In this document: one piece after another, positions 1 through 8,126 of the stretch | Layout: each line of letters starts with the position of its first letter | How positions within the stretch are numbered: position 1 is the first letter of the stretch | Assembly: GCA_041605955.1 (NCBI GenBank) | Contig: JBFIXI010000009.1 | Coordinates: 1-64,000 of the forward strand | Origin: JAHEJX01 sp041605955 | GTDB taxonomy: Bacteria > Actinomycetota > Acidimicrobiia > Spongiisociales > UBA5794 | Direction: 5' to 3' | DNA: 64,000 nt | Translations under genes and position numbers: made by a program | The notes under the pieces: generated by a model | Databases searched by the model: none | Told to the model about the DNA's origin: nothing | The model's input: the letters and a program-made list of their open reading frames with translations, nothing else

Positions 1-23
1 CCGAGGAGAAGAAACGCTCCTAG
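1..23 (+). CDS. possible C-terminal end of an upstream gene (partial)
   Basis: The first bases read in frame 3 as Glu-Glu-Lys-Lys-Arg-Ser followed by TAG at 21-23. A short charged tail of this kind is common at protein ends, and the next gene begins only at 211. Too little sequence is present to identify the protein, and chance is a real alternative. Confidence 0.22.
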
Positions 24-210
24 CGGGTGGGGCTGCCGTCGCGGGCTGGTCGCCCGCAGCCGCCGTTATCTCCGCGTGCGAGTTGGTTCCCGGTTCATTA
101 GAGGACATCGGCTCTGGACCCGCAGCCTGGGAGCTGCGACCGTGCGAGGTGAGGGACACAGCCAGCTCTGTGTCCTTCGTCCTCCCGACGAACACGAAAG
201 GAGTCCGGAG

Positions 211-474
211 ATGGCTGACAATCTCAGCATCCCCGAGGAGTATCGGGTCCGGGGCGATGAGCTGCTCAAGAAGATCAAGGATCTGATCCACGAGGGCAAT
301 GTGCGTCGCATCATCATCAAGAACGAGGAGGGCAAGAGGCTCGTCGAGATTCCGCTCACCATTGGCGTGGTCGGTGCGCTGCTGCTGCCCGTCTGGGCAG
401 CGATCGGTGCCATTGCCGCGGTAGTGACGGACTGCACAATCGAAGTCGAGCGCGTCGACGAGGCCGCCGCCTGA
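211..474 (+). CDS. DUF4342 domain protein
   Basis: A small protein of 87 residues. The ATG at 211 was chosen because GAAAGGAG lies just upstream (about 196-203) and the conserved part starts here; longer in-frame readings upstream look non-coding. The N-terminal half is charged and amphipathic (Glu-Glu-Leu-Leu-Lys-Lys-type helix, then an Arg-Arg-Ile-Ile-Ile-Lys strand). The C-terminal half has a hydrophobic Gly/Ala/Val stretch (about residues 48-70) that could enter or span a membrane. This is the pattern of the DUF4342 family, whose function is unknown to me. It stands alone, with a repeat-bearing gap after it. Confidence 0.7.
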   Translation: MADNLSIPEEYRVRGDELLKKIKDLIHEGNVRRIIIKNEEGKRLVEIPLTIGVVGALLLPVWAAIGAIAAVVTDCTIEVERVDEAAA

Positions 475-492
475 TCAAACCTCCGCCCGGCT

Positions 493-568
493 GGGCCGCC
501 GTCTGAATAGGCCGTCTGGCTGGGCGCTTGGCCGGGCCGCCGTCTGAATAGGCCGTTTGAATAGGCCG
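493..568. repeat. short direct repeats in intergenic gap
   Basis: A 23-bp unit (GGGCCGCCGTCTGAATAGGCCGT, given here only as its ends GGGCCGCC and TAGGCCGT) occurs at 493-515 and again at 534-556, 41 bp apart. A third partial copy of TGAATAGGCCG follows at 558-568. The repeats fill most of the gap between the DUF4342 and DM13 genes. The core GCCGTCTGAATA resembles a stretch near 58716-58728. No coding potential is evident. Confidence 0.7.
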
Positions 569-661
569 CCTCTCGGTTTCACCCTCTGTCAACCGCTGTT
601 TCCGGAACGGATGCGGTAGGAACGGAGTTGTCTGCGGTGAGCGAACGGGAGGCAAAAAAGC

Positions 662-1282
662 ATGGCACGGCGCGACACCCATCCCGAGCCGCAGCAACAG
701 TGGTACCGGCGTCGCGGCTTGCTGGTGCTGCTGGCAGTTCTCGGCATTCCCGCGTTGGCGCTCGCCTGGTGGCTCTTGTCGCCGCTGTTCCTGGACAAGA
801 CCGTTGTGGAGGAGTTTCCCCGGGCGGCCCGCGCGCAGATCCCCGCCGGGTCCTCAATGGAGGAGGTCGAAGAGCAAATGCTCTCGGCCGAGGCCGAGGG
901 CGCCACAGTGGCTGACGACATGCCGGAGGCCGAACCGGTCAGGTTGCTGTCGGGCGCCCTGGAAGGGGCGGACTCGTTCCATCAGGGCGCCGGTAACGTC
1001 GCAATCTACGAGCTCGGCGACGGCTCGCGACTACTGCGATTCGAGGATCTCGATGTGACCAACGGTCCCGACTTGCACGTGATTCTCTCGCCGGTGGCTT
1101 CTGCGGCGAGTCGCCAAGACGTAATGGCGGACGGGTACATAGACCTCGGCGGCCTCAAGGGCAACCGCGGTGATCAGAACTACGAGCTCCCCGATGGGGT
1201 CGACCTGGAAGCTGGTGACTGGACCGTCGTGATCTACTGCCAGCCGTTTCACGTCATCTTCGCCACTGCTGCGCTGTCGTGA
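662..1282 (+). CDS. membrane-anchored DM13 domain protein
   Basis: This protein of 206 residues has a basic N-terminus (MARRD...WYRRRG) followed by one strong membrane helix at about residues 20-40. An acidic linker leads to a C-terminal DM13 domain at about residues 95-206. The DM13 signature is visible: a Gly-X-Phe/Phe-His start (ADSFHQGAG), LRFEDLDVTNGPDLHVILS, the GDQNYELP core and a late Cys in VVIYCQPFHV. DM13 domains are proposed to act in redox or electron-transfer roles at the cell surface, and the conserved Cys is present. A GGAGG-like Shine-Dalgarno lies before the ATG. No partner gene is adjacent, so the role is open. Confidence 0.75.
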   Translation: MARRDTHPEPQQQWYRRRGLLVLLAVLGIPALALAWWLLSPLFLDKTVVEEFPRAARAQIPAGSSMEEVEEQMLSAEAEGATVADDMPEAEPVRLLSGALEGADSFHQGAGNVAIYELGDGSRLLRFEDLDVTNGPDLHVILSPVASAASRQDVMADGYIDLGGLKGNRGDQNYELPDGVDLEAGDWTVVIYCQPFHVIFATAALS

Positions 1283-1357
1283 GCTGCCGGCACGGCAGCG
1301 CGCTACCGGCCAATGACCAGACCGTCGGCTCGGCGGGGCGGGCGTAGACTTGCCGCG

Positions 1358-2551
1358 ATGAACCCTGCCTTTCTCGCTGATCTCGCCCGGCAGACCGACG
1401 AGCTGCGCACCACCGGGCTCTTCAAGCAGGAACGGCTCATCGCTTCCCAACAGGATGCGGTCATCACACTCGCCGACGGATCGGAGGTCATCAACTTCTG
1501 CGCCAACAACTACCTGGGCTTGGCCAATGATCCCGAGCTGATTGCGGCCGCCCGCCAGGCTGTGGAGGACTACGGCTACGGGATGGCATCGGTCCGTTTC
1601 ATCTGCGGCACCCAAACGGTGCACAAGGCTCTCGAGGAGGCCCTGTCGCGATTCCTCCACACCGACGACACGATCCTCTACTCGTCCTGCTTCGATGCCA
1701 ACGGGGGCCTCTTCGAGACGATCTTGACCGCGGACGACGCAGTGATCTCCGACTCGCTCAACCACGCCTCGATAATCGACGGCGTCAGGTTGTCCAAGGC
1801 GCAACGCTTTCGATACGCCAACAACGACATGGATGATCTGCGCCGCCAGCTCGATGCCGCGTCCGGGGCTCGCTACAAGCTGATCGCGACCGATGGGGTC
1901 TTCTCGATGGATGGGATCATCGCCAACCTGCCCGCGATCTGCGATCTGGCCGATGAGTACGAGGCGCTGGTGATGGTGGACGATTCGCACGCTGTCGGCT
2001 TCGTCGGCCCCAACGGCGGCGGCACTCCCGATCATTGGGGAGTGCAGGACCGGATCGACATCCTCACCGGTACGCTCGGTAAGGCCCTGGGAGGGGCCTC
2101 GGGGGGCTACACCTCGGGTCGCAAGGAGATCGTGGCGTGGCTCCGACAGCGGTCGAGGCCCTATCTGTTCTCGAACACGCTGGCCCCGGTCATTGCGGCT
2201 ACCACGTTGCGGGCGCTGGAACTCCTGGAGAAGTCGGCCAACTTACGCGAAAGGCTGCGGGATAACTCGGAGTACTTCAGAGCGCAGTTGACGGCCGCCG
2301 GATTCGAGCTGGCCGGCGCCGGCCATCCGATCATCCCGGTGATGCTGGGGGATGCTCAGCTGGCGAGCGCTATGGCGGATCGGCTGCTGAAGCGAGGGAT
2401 CTATGTCATCGGGTTCTCGTTCCCGGTGGTCCCTGTAGGGCAGGCCCGCATCCGGACCCAGATGTCGGCGGCACACACGAGAGAGCACCTCGACCGGGCC
2501 GTATCAGCGTTCGTGGACGTCGGTCGGGACCTCCGGGTCATCCCCGGATGA
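1358..2551 (+). CDS. kbl: 2-amino-3-ketobutyrate CoA ligase (glycine C-acetyltransferase)
   Basis: This PLP enzyme converts 2-amino-3-ketobutyrate and CoA to glycine and acetyl-CoA, the second step of threonine degradation. It has 397 residues, against 398 for the E. coli enzyme. I chose the ATG at 1358 because the usual N-terminus starts there; an in-frame ATG at 1313 would add 15 basic residues. Visible hallmarks are NFCANNYLGL near residue 50, the VDDSHAVGF PLP-binding segment at 207-215 (Asp208, His211) and the Schiff-base Lys242 in TGTLGKALGG. It overlaps tdh by four bases (ATGA), so the two are translationally coupled. Confidence 0.95.
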   Translation: MNPAFLADLARQTDELRTTGLFKQERLIASQQDAVITLADGSEVINFCANNYLGLANDPELIAAARQAVEDYGYGMASVRFICGTQTVHKALEEALSRFLHTDDTILYSSCFDANGGLFETILTADDAVISDSLNHASIIDGVRLSKAQRFRYANNDMDDLRRQLDAASGARYKLIATDGVFSMDGIIANLPAICDLADEYEALVMVDDSHAVGFVGPNGGGTPDHWGVQDRIDILTGTLGKALGGASGGYTSGRKEIVAWLRQRSRPYLFSNTLAPVIAATTLRALELLEKSANLRERLRDNSEYFRAQLTAAGFELAGAGHPIIPVMLGDAQLASAMADRLLKRGIYVIGFSFPVVPVGQARIRTQMSAAHTREHLDRAVSAFVDVGRDLRVIPG

Positions 2552-3576
2552 AGGCCCTGGTCAAAGCCAAGCCCGAGCCCGGCCTGTGGCTCGAGGAGAT
2601 AGCCGAGCCGGCGGTCGGACCCAACGATGTGCTCATCCGGGTGCACAAGACTTCGATCTGCGGGACTGACCTGCACATCGAGGCGTGGGACGACTGGGCG
2701 CAGCGCACGATTCCGGTCCCCATGGCTGTCGGCCACGAGTTCATGGGAACCGTGGCCTCGGTCGGCAGCGAGGTGACGGGCCTCAAGGTTGGTCAGCGGG
2801 TGTCCGCCGAGGGTCACATTGTCTGTGGGCGGTGTCGCAATTGCCAGGCGGGCAACCGCCATCTGTGCATCCGTACTATTGGCATCGGAGTGAATCGCCC
2901 GGGCGCTTTCGCCGAGCTGGTTAGCGTGCCGGGCAGCAACATCCAACCAATTCCGGACGATGTCGACGACGATATCGGGTGCATCCTCGACCCGCTGGGC
3001 AATGCGACTCACACCGCGCTCACCTTCAATACCGTTGGAGAAGACGTAGCGATCACCGGGGCGGGGCCCATCGGCCTCATGGCCACCGCAATCTGTCGCC
3101 ACGTCGGGGCGCGCTACATAGTGGTCACCGACCGGAACGATTTTCGGCTCGACATTGCCGCCACGATGGGCGCCGATCGCGCCATCAACATCGATTCGTA
3201 CGACCTAGCCGACACGATGTGGGATCTCGGTATGAAGGAGGGGTTCGACGTCGGTCTCGAGATGTCGGGAGCCGGGGCTGCGCTGCACGACATGATCTCT
3301 ACGATGAACAACGGCGGCAAGATCGCCCTGCTGGGGATACCGGAGAGTGAAGCGGCCCCCATCGACTGGAATGACATCGTCTTCAAGGGCCTGACCCTCA
3401 AAGGTATCTATGGCCGCCGTATGTTCGAGACCTGGTACAAGATGCTGGCCATGCTGCAAACGGGACTCGACGTGAGCCCGGTGATCACTCATCAATTCGA
3501 CGCCGCCGACTTCCGCGAGGCGTTTGCAGTCGTTGGCGCCGGCGAGGCGGGCAAGGTCATACTGAACTGGGTGTAA
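2548..3576 (+). CDS. tdh: L-threonine 3-dehydrogenase
   Basis: This zinc-dependent NAD dehydrogenase oxidises L-threonine to 2-amino-3-ketobutyrate, feeding Kbl. It has 342 residues, normal for the medium-chain family. The catalytic zinc ligand Cys38 (SICGTDLH) and the His63-Glu64 pair (VGHEFMG) are present. The structural zinc lobe has four Cys at 93, 96, 99 and 107. A Rossmann motif (GAGPIG) follows in the second half. The start overlaps the end of kbl, giving a two-gene operon in which the downstream gene encodes the first enzyme. Confidence 0.95.
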   Translation: MKALVKAKPEPGLWLEEIAEPAVGPNDVLIRVHKTSICGTDLHIEAWDDWAQRTIPVPMAVGHEFMGTVASVGSEVTGLKVGQRVSAEGHIVCGRCRNCQAGNRHLCIRTIGIGVNRPGAFAELVSVPGSNIQPIPDDVDDDIGCILDPLGNATHTALTFNTVGEDVAITGAGPIGLMATAICRHVGARYIVVTDRNDFRLDIAATMGADRAINIDSYDLADTMWDLGMKEGFDVGLEMSGAGAALHDMISTMNNGGKIALLGIPESEAAPIDWNDIVFKGLTLKGIYGRRMFETWYKMLAMLQTGLDVSPVITHQFDAADFREAFAVVGAGEAGKVILNWV

Positions 3577-3593
3577 CGCTACGGGAGGCAGAA

Positions 3594-4070
3594 ATGGCGA
3601 GTCGCGGCAGCGGCGCGGGATACTCCGGCACGCCGCTGGCGAAGAAGCTGGGGATCAAAGCGGGCGAGGTCGTAGCGGTGCTCAACGATCCCGGCCACTT
3701 CGTAGAGCTCGTCGCGCCGCTTCCTCCGGGCGTCACCTTTCGTCGCGATGCCCGCCGTAGGGCCGACGTCGTCGTGCTCTTCACCGCCAAGCGAGCCGAG
3801 TTGGCGCGCCGACTCGGGACATTGGGGCGTTTGATCTACCCCGACGGCGCGTTGTGGGTTTGTTGGCCGAAGAAGGCTTCGCGAGTCGCCACCGACATGA
3901 CCGAGGACGTGGTCCGAGATGGGGCGCTGCCGAGGGGGCTCGTGGACGTGAAGGTCGGCGCGATCGACGACACGTGGTCGGGCCTCAAAGTGGTGTGGCG
4001 CAAGGAACTGCGTGGGGAGGGTGCACCGCCGAGCGAGGCGACGCTCGGCCGGCGAAGCGGCAGCACATGA
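3594..4070 (+). CDS. DUF3052 family protein
   Basis: A protein of 158 residues starting 17 bases after tdh, with GGGAGG before its ATG. The core (KKLGIKAG, then FRRDARRRADVVVLF, LYPDGALWVCWPKK-like and the late GLKVVWRKELR) is that of DUF3052, a family I know mainly from actinobacteria. It is predicted soluble with an alternating alpha/beta pattern. The function is unknown. It could be cotranscribed with kbl-tdh given the short gap, but nothing in the sequence links it to threonine metabolism. It converges on infA, with the stops about 12 bases apart. Confidence 0.8.
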   Translation: MASRGSGAGYSGTPLAKKLGIKAGEVVAVLNDPGHFVELVAPLPPGVTFRRDARRRADVVVLFTAKRAELARRLGTLGRLIYPDGALWVCWPKKASRVATDMTEDVVRDGALPRGLVDVKVGAIDDTWSGLKVVWRKELRGEGAPPSEATLGRRSGST

Positions 4071-4082
4071 GTATCGGCGCTG

Positions 4083-4307
4083 CTAGCGGTGGCGCCACAC
4101 GATGCGGCCGCGCGTCGGGTCGTAGGTCGATACCTCCAACTCGACCTTGTCGCCCGGAATGATGCGAATGAGGCGGCCTCGCCGCATCTTGCCGGACGCG
4201 CGCGCGATGACCTCGTGGCCACTATCGAGCTTGACCTTGAAGCTGGCGTTGCGCAGCGTGGCTGTCACCGTGCCTTGGGCACGAAAGACATCGTCACTTC
4301 CGGCCAT
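4083..4307 (-). CDS. infA: translation initiation factor IF-1
   Basis: A 74-residue S1/OB-fold protein that binds the ribosomal A site during initiation. The sequence VTATLRNASFKVKLDSGHEV, the basic SGKMRRGRLIRI and PGDKVELEVS are classic for the family, and the length matches the usual 72-74 residues. The start at 4307 is favoured because GGAGAAG lies 5 bases upstream. The same frame stays open up to 4538, giving a possible Pro/Lys-rich extension. However, the 13-bp tandem repeat within that extension is not a multiple of three, which argues against it being coding. The gene is not next to ribosomal protein genes. Confidence 0.93.
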   Translation of the reverse strand: MAGSDDVFRAQGTVTATLRNASFKVKLDSGHEVIARASGKMRRGRLIRIIPGDKVELEVSTYDPTRGRIVWRHR

Positions 4308-4729
4308 CAGTTCTTCTCCATCGACATCGTCGTTTTCGTCGCTATCAGGTATTCGTCGTTCTCGTCCGGGGCCTTTACCGGAGCCTTTTGCCGGGGCCTT
4401 TTGCCGGGGCCTTTTGCCGGGGGCCTGGGAGGGCGCCTCGGATTGCGTTCCCGGCGGCCAACCAGCGTAACGGTATACCGACGGGTGGACGAGTAGGTGT
4501 ACTTGCAGGCGTACCGCCAGGCTTGCCGGCAGGGACATTGCCGCAACGGCACCTACCTAGAGGATAGCGCCGGCGGCTCCACACGAGCCAACGTGGTCTC
4601 GGACCAAGTTATTCCGTCCAGGCGCGGCAAGTGTCGCCACCTTGCATCGCGACGAGCGTGCGCCCAGGTCGAGAGCTCAAGGCCGAGAGGTTCGTCGTAT
4701 TGTTGGGTCGCACAGAGCTGGGAGGAAAG
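4308..4729. other. gene-free stretch upstream of infA and the VOC gene
   Basis: This stretch of about 420 bases lies between the divergent infA and VOC genes and should hold both promoters. The only structure I see is a GC-rich tandem repeat at 4372-4422. The rest has open frames in several directions but no recognisable protein and no good ribosome binding sites. I could not assign -35/-10 boxes with confidence. Confidence 0.5.
4372..4422. repeat. 13-bp tandem repeat, about four copies
   Basis: The unit CCTTTTGCCGGGG occurs exactly at 4384-4396, 4397-4409 and 4410-4422, preceded by a degenerate copy (CCTTTACCGGAG) at 4372-4383. The period of 13 shifts the reading frame with every unit. It lies 65-115 bases upstream of the infA start and could sit in the infA leader. 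Confidence 0.85.
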
Positions 4730-5491
4730 GTGAACGGACCTGATACCTACATCGAGGGTCGTCCCTGCTGGATCGATCTCTCTACCAGCGATCTGGGGGC
4801 CGCCCAAGAGTTCTACGGCGGGTTGTTCGACTGGGAGTTCGATGCTGAGCCAGCCGGCGGCGGTTATGTGATGGCCCTGAGCCGCGGTCAGGCCGTTGCC
4901 GGGCTTGCCAAAGGGCCGGACGGGGATACGCCGGTGTGGACTACCTATCTGGCAGTAGACGACGCGGCGGCAACGGTCGACAGGGCCAGGGCCGCTGGCG
5001 GCAACGTCTTGGTAGACCCCATGGTGGTGGGGCCGGCAGGTCGGATGGCTTATCTCTTGGATCCCACGGGAGCCGCCATCGGGCTATGGGAGGGTGATGC
5101 CCACAAAGGGGCCGCCATCATCAACGAACCGGGGGCCTACACATGGGCTGAGCTGCACAGCGAGGATGCCGACGCGGTGGCCGGCTTCTACAACGCGCTA
5201 GTTGGTCTCGAGGCCCAACAGACGGATCTCGGCGACGACCGGCTCCATACCGTGTTGAGGGTGGGAGGCGCCACTGTGGGGGGGACCACCCCGCCGGTCG
5301 AGGGGGTGCCGCCGCATTGGCACGTCTACTTCGGCGCCACCGACACCGATGCCATTTGTGCCGCCGCCACCGCTCGCGGCGGCGAAACCATGGCCTGGCC
5401 GCATGACACTCCCGTTGGCCGGGTGGCGACGATTAGCGATCCGCAAGGAGCGACCTTCTCGGTGATCACGTTGAACGAGTGGCCCCAGTAA
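4730..5491 (+). CDS. two-domain VOC (glyoxalase/bleomycin-resistance-like) protein
   Basis: A protein of 253 residues made of two VOC half-domains. The first (about residues 8-120) begins GRPCWIDLSTSDLGAAQEFY; the second (about 130-250) begins YTWAELHSEDADAVAGFY and ends with VATISDPQGATFSVI. The architecture and length resemble the mycobacterial CFP30B-like glyoxalase family, which has no settled substrate. I chose the GTG at 4730 because GGAGGA lies just upstream and the VOC domain starts soon after. The gene is monocistronic, with a strong hairpin after its stop. Confidence 0.8.
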   Translation: MNGPDTYIEGRPCWIDLSTSDLGAAQEFYGGLFDWEFDAEPAGGGYVMALSRGQAVAGLAKGPDGDTPVWTTYLAVDDAAATVDRARAAGGNVLVDPMVVGPAGRMAYLLDPTGAAIGLWEGDAHKGAAIINEPGAYTWAELHSEDADAVAGFYNALVGLEAQQTDLGDDRLHTVLRVGGATVGGTTPPVEGVPPHWHVYFGATDTDAICAAATARGGETMAWPHDTPVGRVATISDPQGATFSVITLNEWPQ

Positions 5492-5524
5492 TCCGAACCG
5501 GTCCATCGCCCATTGGAGGCAAAC

Positions 5525-5556
5525 GCGGTAGGAGGCCCGGATGGGCCTCCTACCGC
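5525..5556 (+). terminator. strong hairpin terminator after the VOC gene
   Basis: A perfect 14-bp inverted repeat, GCGGTAGGAGGCCC at 5525-5538 and its complement at 5543-5556, with a GGAT loop. It begins 33 bases after the VOC stop. There is no clear U tract (TTAG follows), so termination may be hairpin-driven, as is usual in high-GC actinobacteria. Confidence 0.75.
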
Positions 5557-5615
5557 TTAGGCTGGGCGCTCTGACTACGAAGCTCTGATCGGGAGCCATG
5601 GGCCAGGCGCTGGTG

Positions 5616-5798
5616 TCACGCCAGCGTACGGCGCATCACGCTCATGTCGTGCCGCAGGTTGTGCAGGCGATCGAGCAGGGCGGCGCGCTCGCCAAACGGG
5701 GCGCCCCCCATTCGAAGGCTCTCGTAGTGCGCTCGGGTTGTCAGGAGCTCACGGAAGAGAGCACCGAACTCGGCCTGGGTGGTGTGTCCTCTGCTCAT
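5616..5798 (-). CDS. small conserved-looking protein, 60 residues, unknown
   Basis: A short gene read leftwards, with ATG at 5798 preceded by AAAGGAAG. A longer in-frame start at 5831 lacks such a site. The product looks all-helical: a hydrophobic/aromatic first helix (AEFGALFRELLTTRAHYESLR), a loop with GGAPFGERAA and a second helix (LLDRLHNLRHDMSVMRR). I do not recognise a family. It is divergent from the CGNR regulator gene and could be under its control, but that is inferred from position only. Confidence 0.6.
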   Translation of the reverse strand: MSRGHTTQAEFGALFRELLTTRAHYESLRMGGAPFGERAALLDRLHNLRHDMSVMRRTLA

Positions 5799-5849
5799 TG
5801 GTCTTCCTTTCGGGGCGGCCCGGTGTTCCACCGCCAGCTCGCTCTAGCG

Positions 5850-5919
5850 TTGGAATACCGTATGGGGCTATAGTAGTTTTGCCTGTTACGAAATGTATCA
5901 GATTGCTGTAAGGAGTCAA
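5850..5919 (+). promoter_or_regulatory. AT-rich divergent promoter region
   Basis: The stretch between the two divergent genes is clearly richer in A/T than its surroundings. TATAGT at 5869-5874 is a plausible -10 box for the rightward CGNR gene. No convincing -35 at 16-18 bases was found. AAGGAG lies before the GTG at 5920. Confidence 0.4.
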
Positions 5920-6483
5920 GTGGATTTTTCACATTACAGCGATGCTCCGGTGCAGATCGCGGTCGACTTGGTCAACACCCTCGAAGTGGTGTCGCAGCAC
6001 GACCACCTGGCAACGCCCGCCGATGTCAGCGAGTTCCTGGAGATTCACGACGATGGCGAATGGTGCCGGCCGGGTTGGAAGGCGACGGAGTCCGATCTAC
6101 ACGAAGTGAGAGCGTTGCGCGCCCGACTCCGTCAGGTGTTCGAGGCTGACGATTCGGCGGCGGCGGCCGCCATCCTCAACGGAATTCTCGCCGACGTAGG
6201 AGCGGTTCCGCGACTGAGCATCCATGCCGGGGCCGACCCTCATCTGCACTTCGAGCCCCGGGAAGCGGCGCCGGCCCGCTGGCTCGGCGCAGTCACCGCG
6301 ATGGGGCTCTCGGTTGCCCTCATCGAGGGCGGCTTCGAACGACTCGGTAAGTGCGGCTCCTCGACGTGTGACGATGTCTTCGTGGATACCTCACGCAACC
6401 GCTCGCGGCGCCACTGCTCCGACACCTGCACTACCCGCGAGAACGTTGCCGCCTACCGGGCCCGGCAGCGGGCCGAGGCCTGA
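5920..6483 (+). CDS. ABATE/CGNR zinc-finger family protein, probable transcription regulator
   Basis: A protein of 187 residues with an N-terminal ABATE-like domain (VDFSHYSDAPVQIAVDLVNT) and a C-terminal zinc-finger segment. The four presumed zinc ligands are Cys145, Cys150, Cys166 and Cys170, around the conserved FVDTSRNRSRRHC. The family is named for a CGNR motif at the last Cys; here that motif is Cys-Thr-Thr-Arg, a deviation. I chose the GTG at 5920 over the ATG at 5893 because AAGGAG sits at the right distance and family members usually begin at this Asp-Phe-Ser-His. Proteins of this type are annotated as putative stress-induced regulators, but the target is unknown. It stops 8 bases from the convergent lipoprotein gene. 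Confidence 0.8.
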   Translation: MDFSHYSDAPVQIAVDLVNTLEVVSQHDHLATPADVSEFLEIHDDGEWCRPGWKATESDLHEVRALRARLRQVFEADDSAAAAAILNGILADVGAVPRLSIHAGADPHLHFEPREAAPARWLGAVTAMGLSVALIEGGFERLGKCGSSTCDDVFVDTSRNRSRRHCSDTCTTRENVAAYRARQRAEA

Positions 6484-6491
6484 CGGCGCGA

Positions 6492-7751
6492 TCAGCCTTC
6501 GCAATCGGTGAGCTCGAGGGGGTGGACCTCAACCGACTCGGCCGGGGTGAGCCCACTCTCGAGATCACTCTGGTACGGCTCGTAGCGGAAGTCTTCGAAC
6601 TGGGCGGTGCTGATCGAGATTCCGGGAGCGGCCGCTCCGAAGTTGGCGTCGGCACAGGAAAACCGGTATTCGATCTCGGCCAATCCGGCCTCCGGGGCTC
6701 CACCCGTAAAGAGCTCGATCGCCTCCGCGAAGAGGATGACCTCTCCGGATGGGGCGCGATAGTCCTGGAGTCCGTGACCTCCCTGGGCGTTCAGGTGCAG
6801 CTTCACTGCGGCGCCGGCTTCGACCAGCTGGCCGTAAAGGGTCACTGCGCCGATGGTGATCGGCATGTCGGCATCTAGATAGACGTTGCCGATGTATGCC
6901 GGGGCCACTTCATCGAACAGCCCGTTTTGCAGCACCACCGGAAAAGTCGGTACTCCGGCGAGCGGCCGTCCGGCATCGTGAGTACCGGAAGCCACGATGG
7001 CACCGGCGATTTCGTACGGCAAGCCCGGCGTTGCCAGACTGATGTCGCTGGCAATGCGGGCCCCCCCGCCGGTGCCCGCGATCACGTAGCGGGTCGGCAA
7101 GCCGATGGTTGCGGCTTGTTGATCGGCATGGAACCAGGCTTCGAGGGCATCGTTGCGGGCGTCTTGGAAGGCCTTGCGGTAACGACTGGCTTGCGCTGCG
7201 GAGATTTCGGTGGCTTGCTCCGGGAGCTCGAGAAAGCCGGCGAACCCGCGACGAAACTCGACTGCGACGCACCAGGCCCCGAGGGCGGCGAGCTGTCGGC
7301 AAGCGGTTTCGGACTCTGATGAGTTGGCGTACCCGGCATCGAGCCCTCCGTCGTGTAGATAGAGCGCCGTCAGGTCGATAGCGGTGCCGGTGGGTGGGTA
7401 GACGTCGTAATACAGGACTTGGGCGGCACCCAGAGCATTCTGGCGGACACTGGTGGCCGCATCGGCGCCCGCATAGAAGTAGCGAGTGACTCCAGTGGGG
7501 ACGATGGCCACGACCGGGTCCTCGACGGTACCGACCGAATCTGGCAACGCTTCGGTAGTCGACGGGCCGGTAGCCGCGGTGGTTGAGCTGGTCGCGGGGC
7601 CTGCAGTGCTGGTCGTGGTGGTTGAAGGAGGCAGCGTCGTCGTTATGGGCGGCCGGGTGGTGGTAGTGGCCTCTTCGGAACCGCCGCCGCAGCCGATCAC
7701 TAGGAGTGCGACCGCCAGGACCCCAAGCGCCGCCGCATGAAGATTAGGCAT
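6492..7751 (-). CDS. exported Thr-rich lipoprotein with alpha/beta-hydrolase-like domain
   Basis: A protein of 419 residues with a lipoprotein signal: hydrophobic helix at residues 5-20 and lipobox LVIG-Cys21. A low-complexity Thr/Pro linker (about residues 28-68) follows. The rest is predicted globular, with features of an alpha/beta-hydrolase fold such as YVIAGTGGGARIASDI near the middle. That elbow-like GTGGG lacks the usual Ser, so enzymatic activity is uncertain. I chose the ATG at 7751 because the signal peptide begins there; an upstream extension to 8000 has no signal-like sequence. No operon partner. The substrate is unknown. Confidence 0.7.
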   Translation of the reverse strand: MPNLHAAALGVLAVALLVIGCGGGSEEATTTTRPPITTTLPPSTTTTSTAGPATSSTTAATGPSTTEALPDSVGTVEDPVVAIVPTGVTRYFYAGADAATSVRQNALGAAQVLYYDVYPPTGTAIDLTALYLHDGGLDAGYANSSESETACRQLAALGAWCVAVEFRRGFAGFLELPEQATEISAAQASRYRKAFQDARNDALEAWFHADQQAATIGLPTRYVIAGTGGGARIASDISLATPGLPYEIAGAIVASGTHDAGRPLAGVPTFPVVLQNGLFDEVAPAYIGNVYLDADMPITIGAVTLYGQLVEAGAAVKLHLNAQGGHGLQDYRAPSGEVILFAEAIELFTGGAPEAGLAEIEYRFSCADANFGAAAPGISISTAQFEDFRYEPYQSDLESGLTPAESVEVHPLELTDCEG

Positions 7752-8126
7752 GGGCCCGACGCATCGCTGATCGGGTCGCGCTACGCAGATCTTCGGAGGG
7801 CGCGGTTTCCCTGGTCGGGCCGGGGCCCGCCGGCGGCCGCAGAGGGGTGTAGTAGCTGCCGATGGTGTGGGTTCCTTCGACTCGTGCGATCGGGCCAGTC
7901 GGATGTCGTCGTCTATACGAACCGCTGGCGGTACGCCGCCCACCCTCCGGCCCCGGGGTTGTCTGCGGCTAATCGGGTTGCGTTGGCCGGCTTTGCACAA
8001 AGTCCCTGCTGACCGGGGTGAGCGTACCAGCCAGGCGTCGCCGTCCTGCGCACCTCGGATGCCCGCCCGGTCGTTGTGCCATTTCCGCGCCGCCTAACTC
8101 GCTTGATGCCCGCTAGCTTCTTGGGC
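7752..8126. other. gene-free stretch between divergent genes
   Basis: This gap of about 375 bases separates the lipoprotein gene from the Fe-S protein gene and presumably carries both promoters. I see open frames but no recognisable protein, no tRNA-like fold and no strong inverted repeat. Confidence 0.4.
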
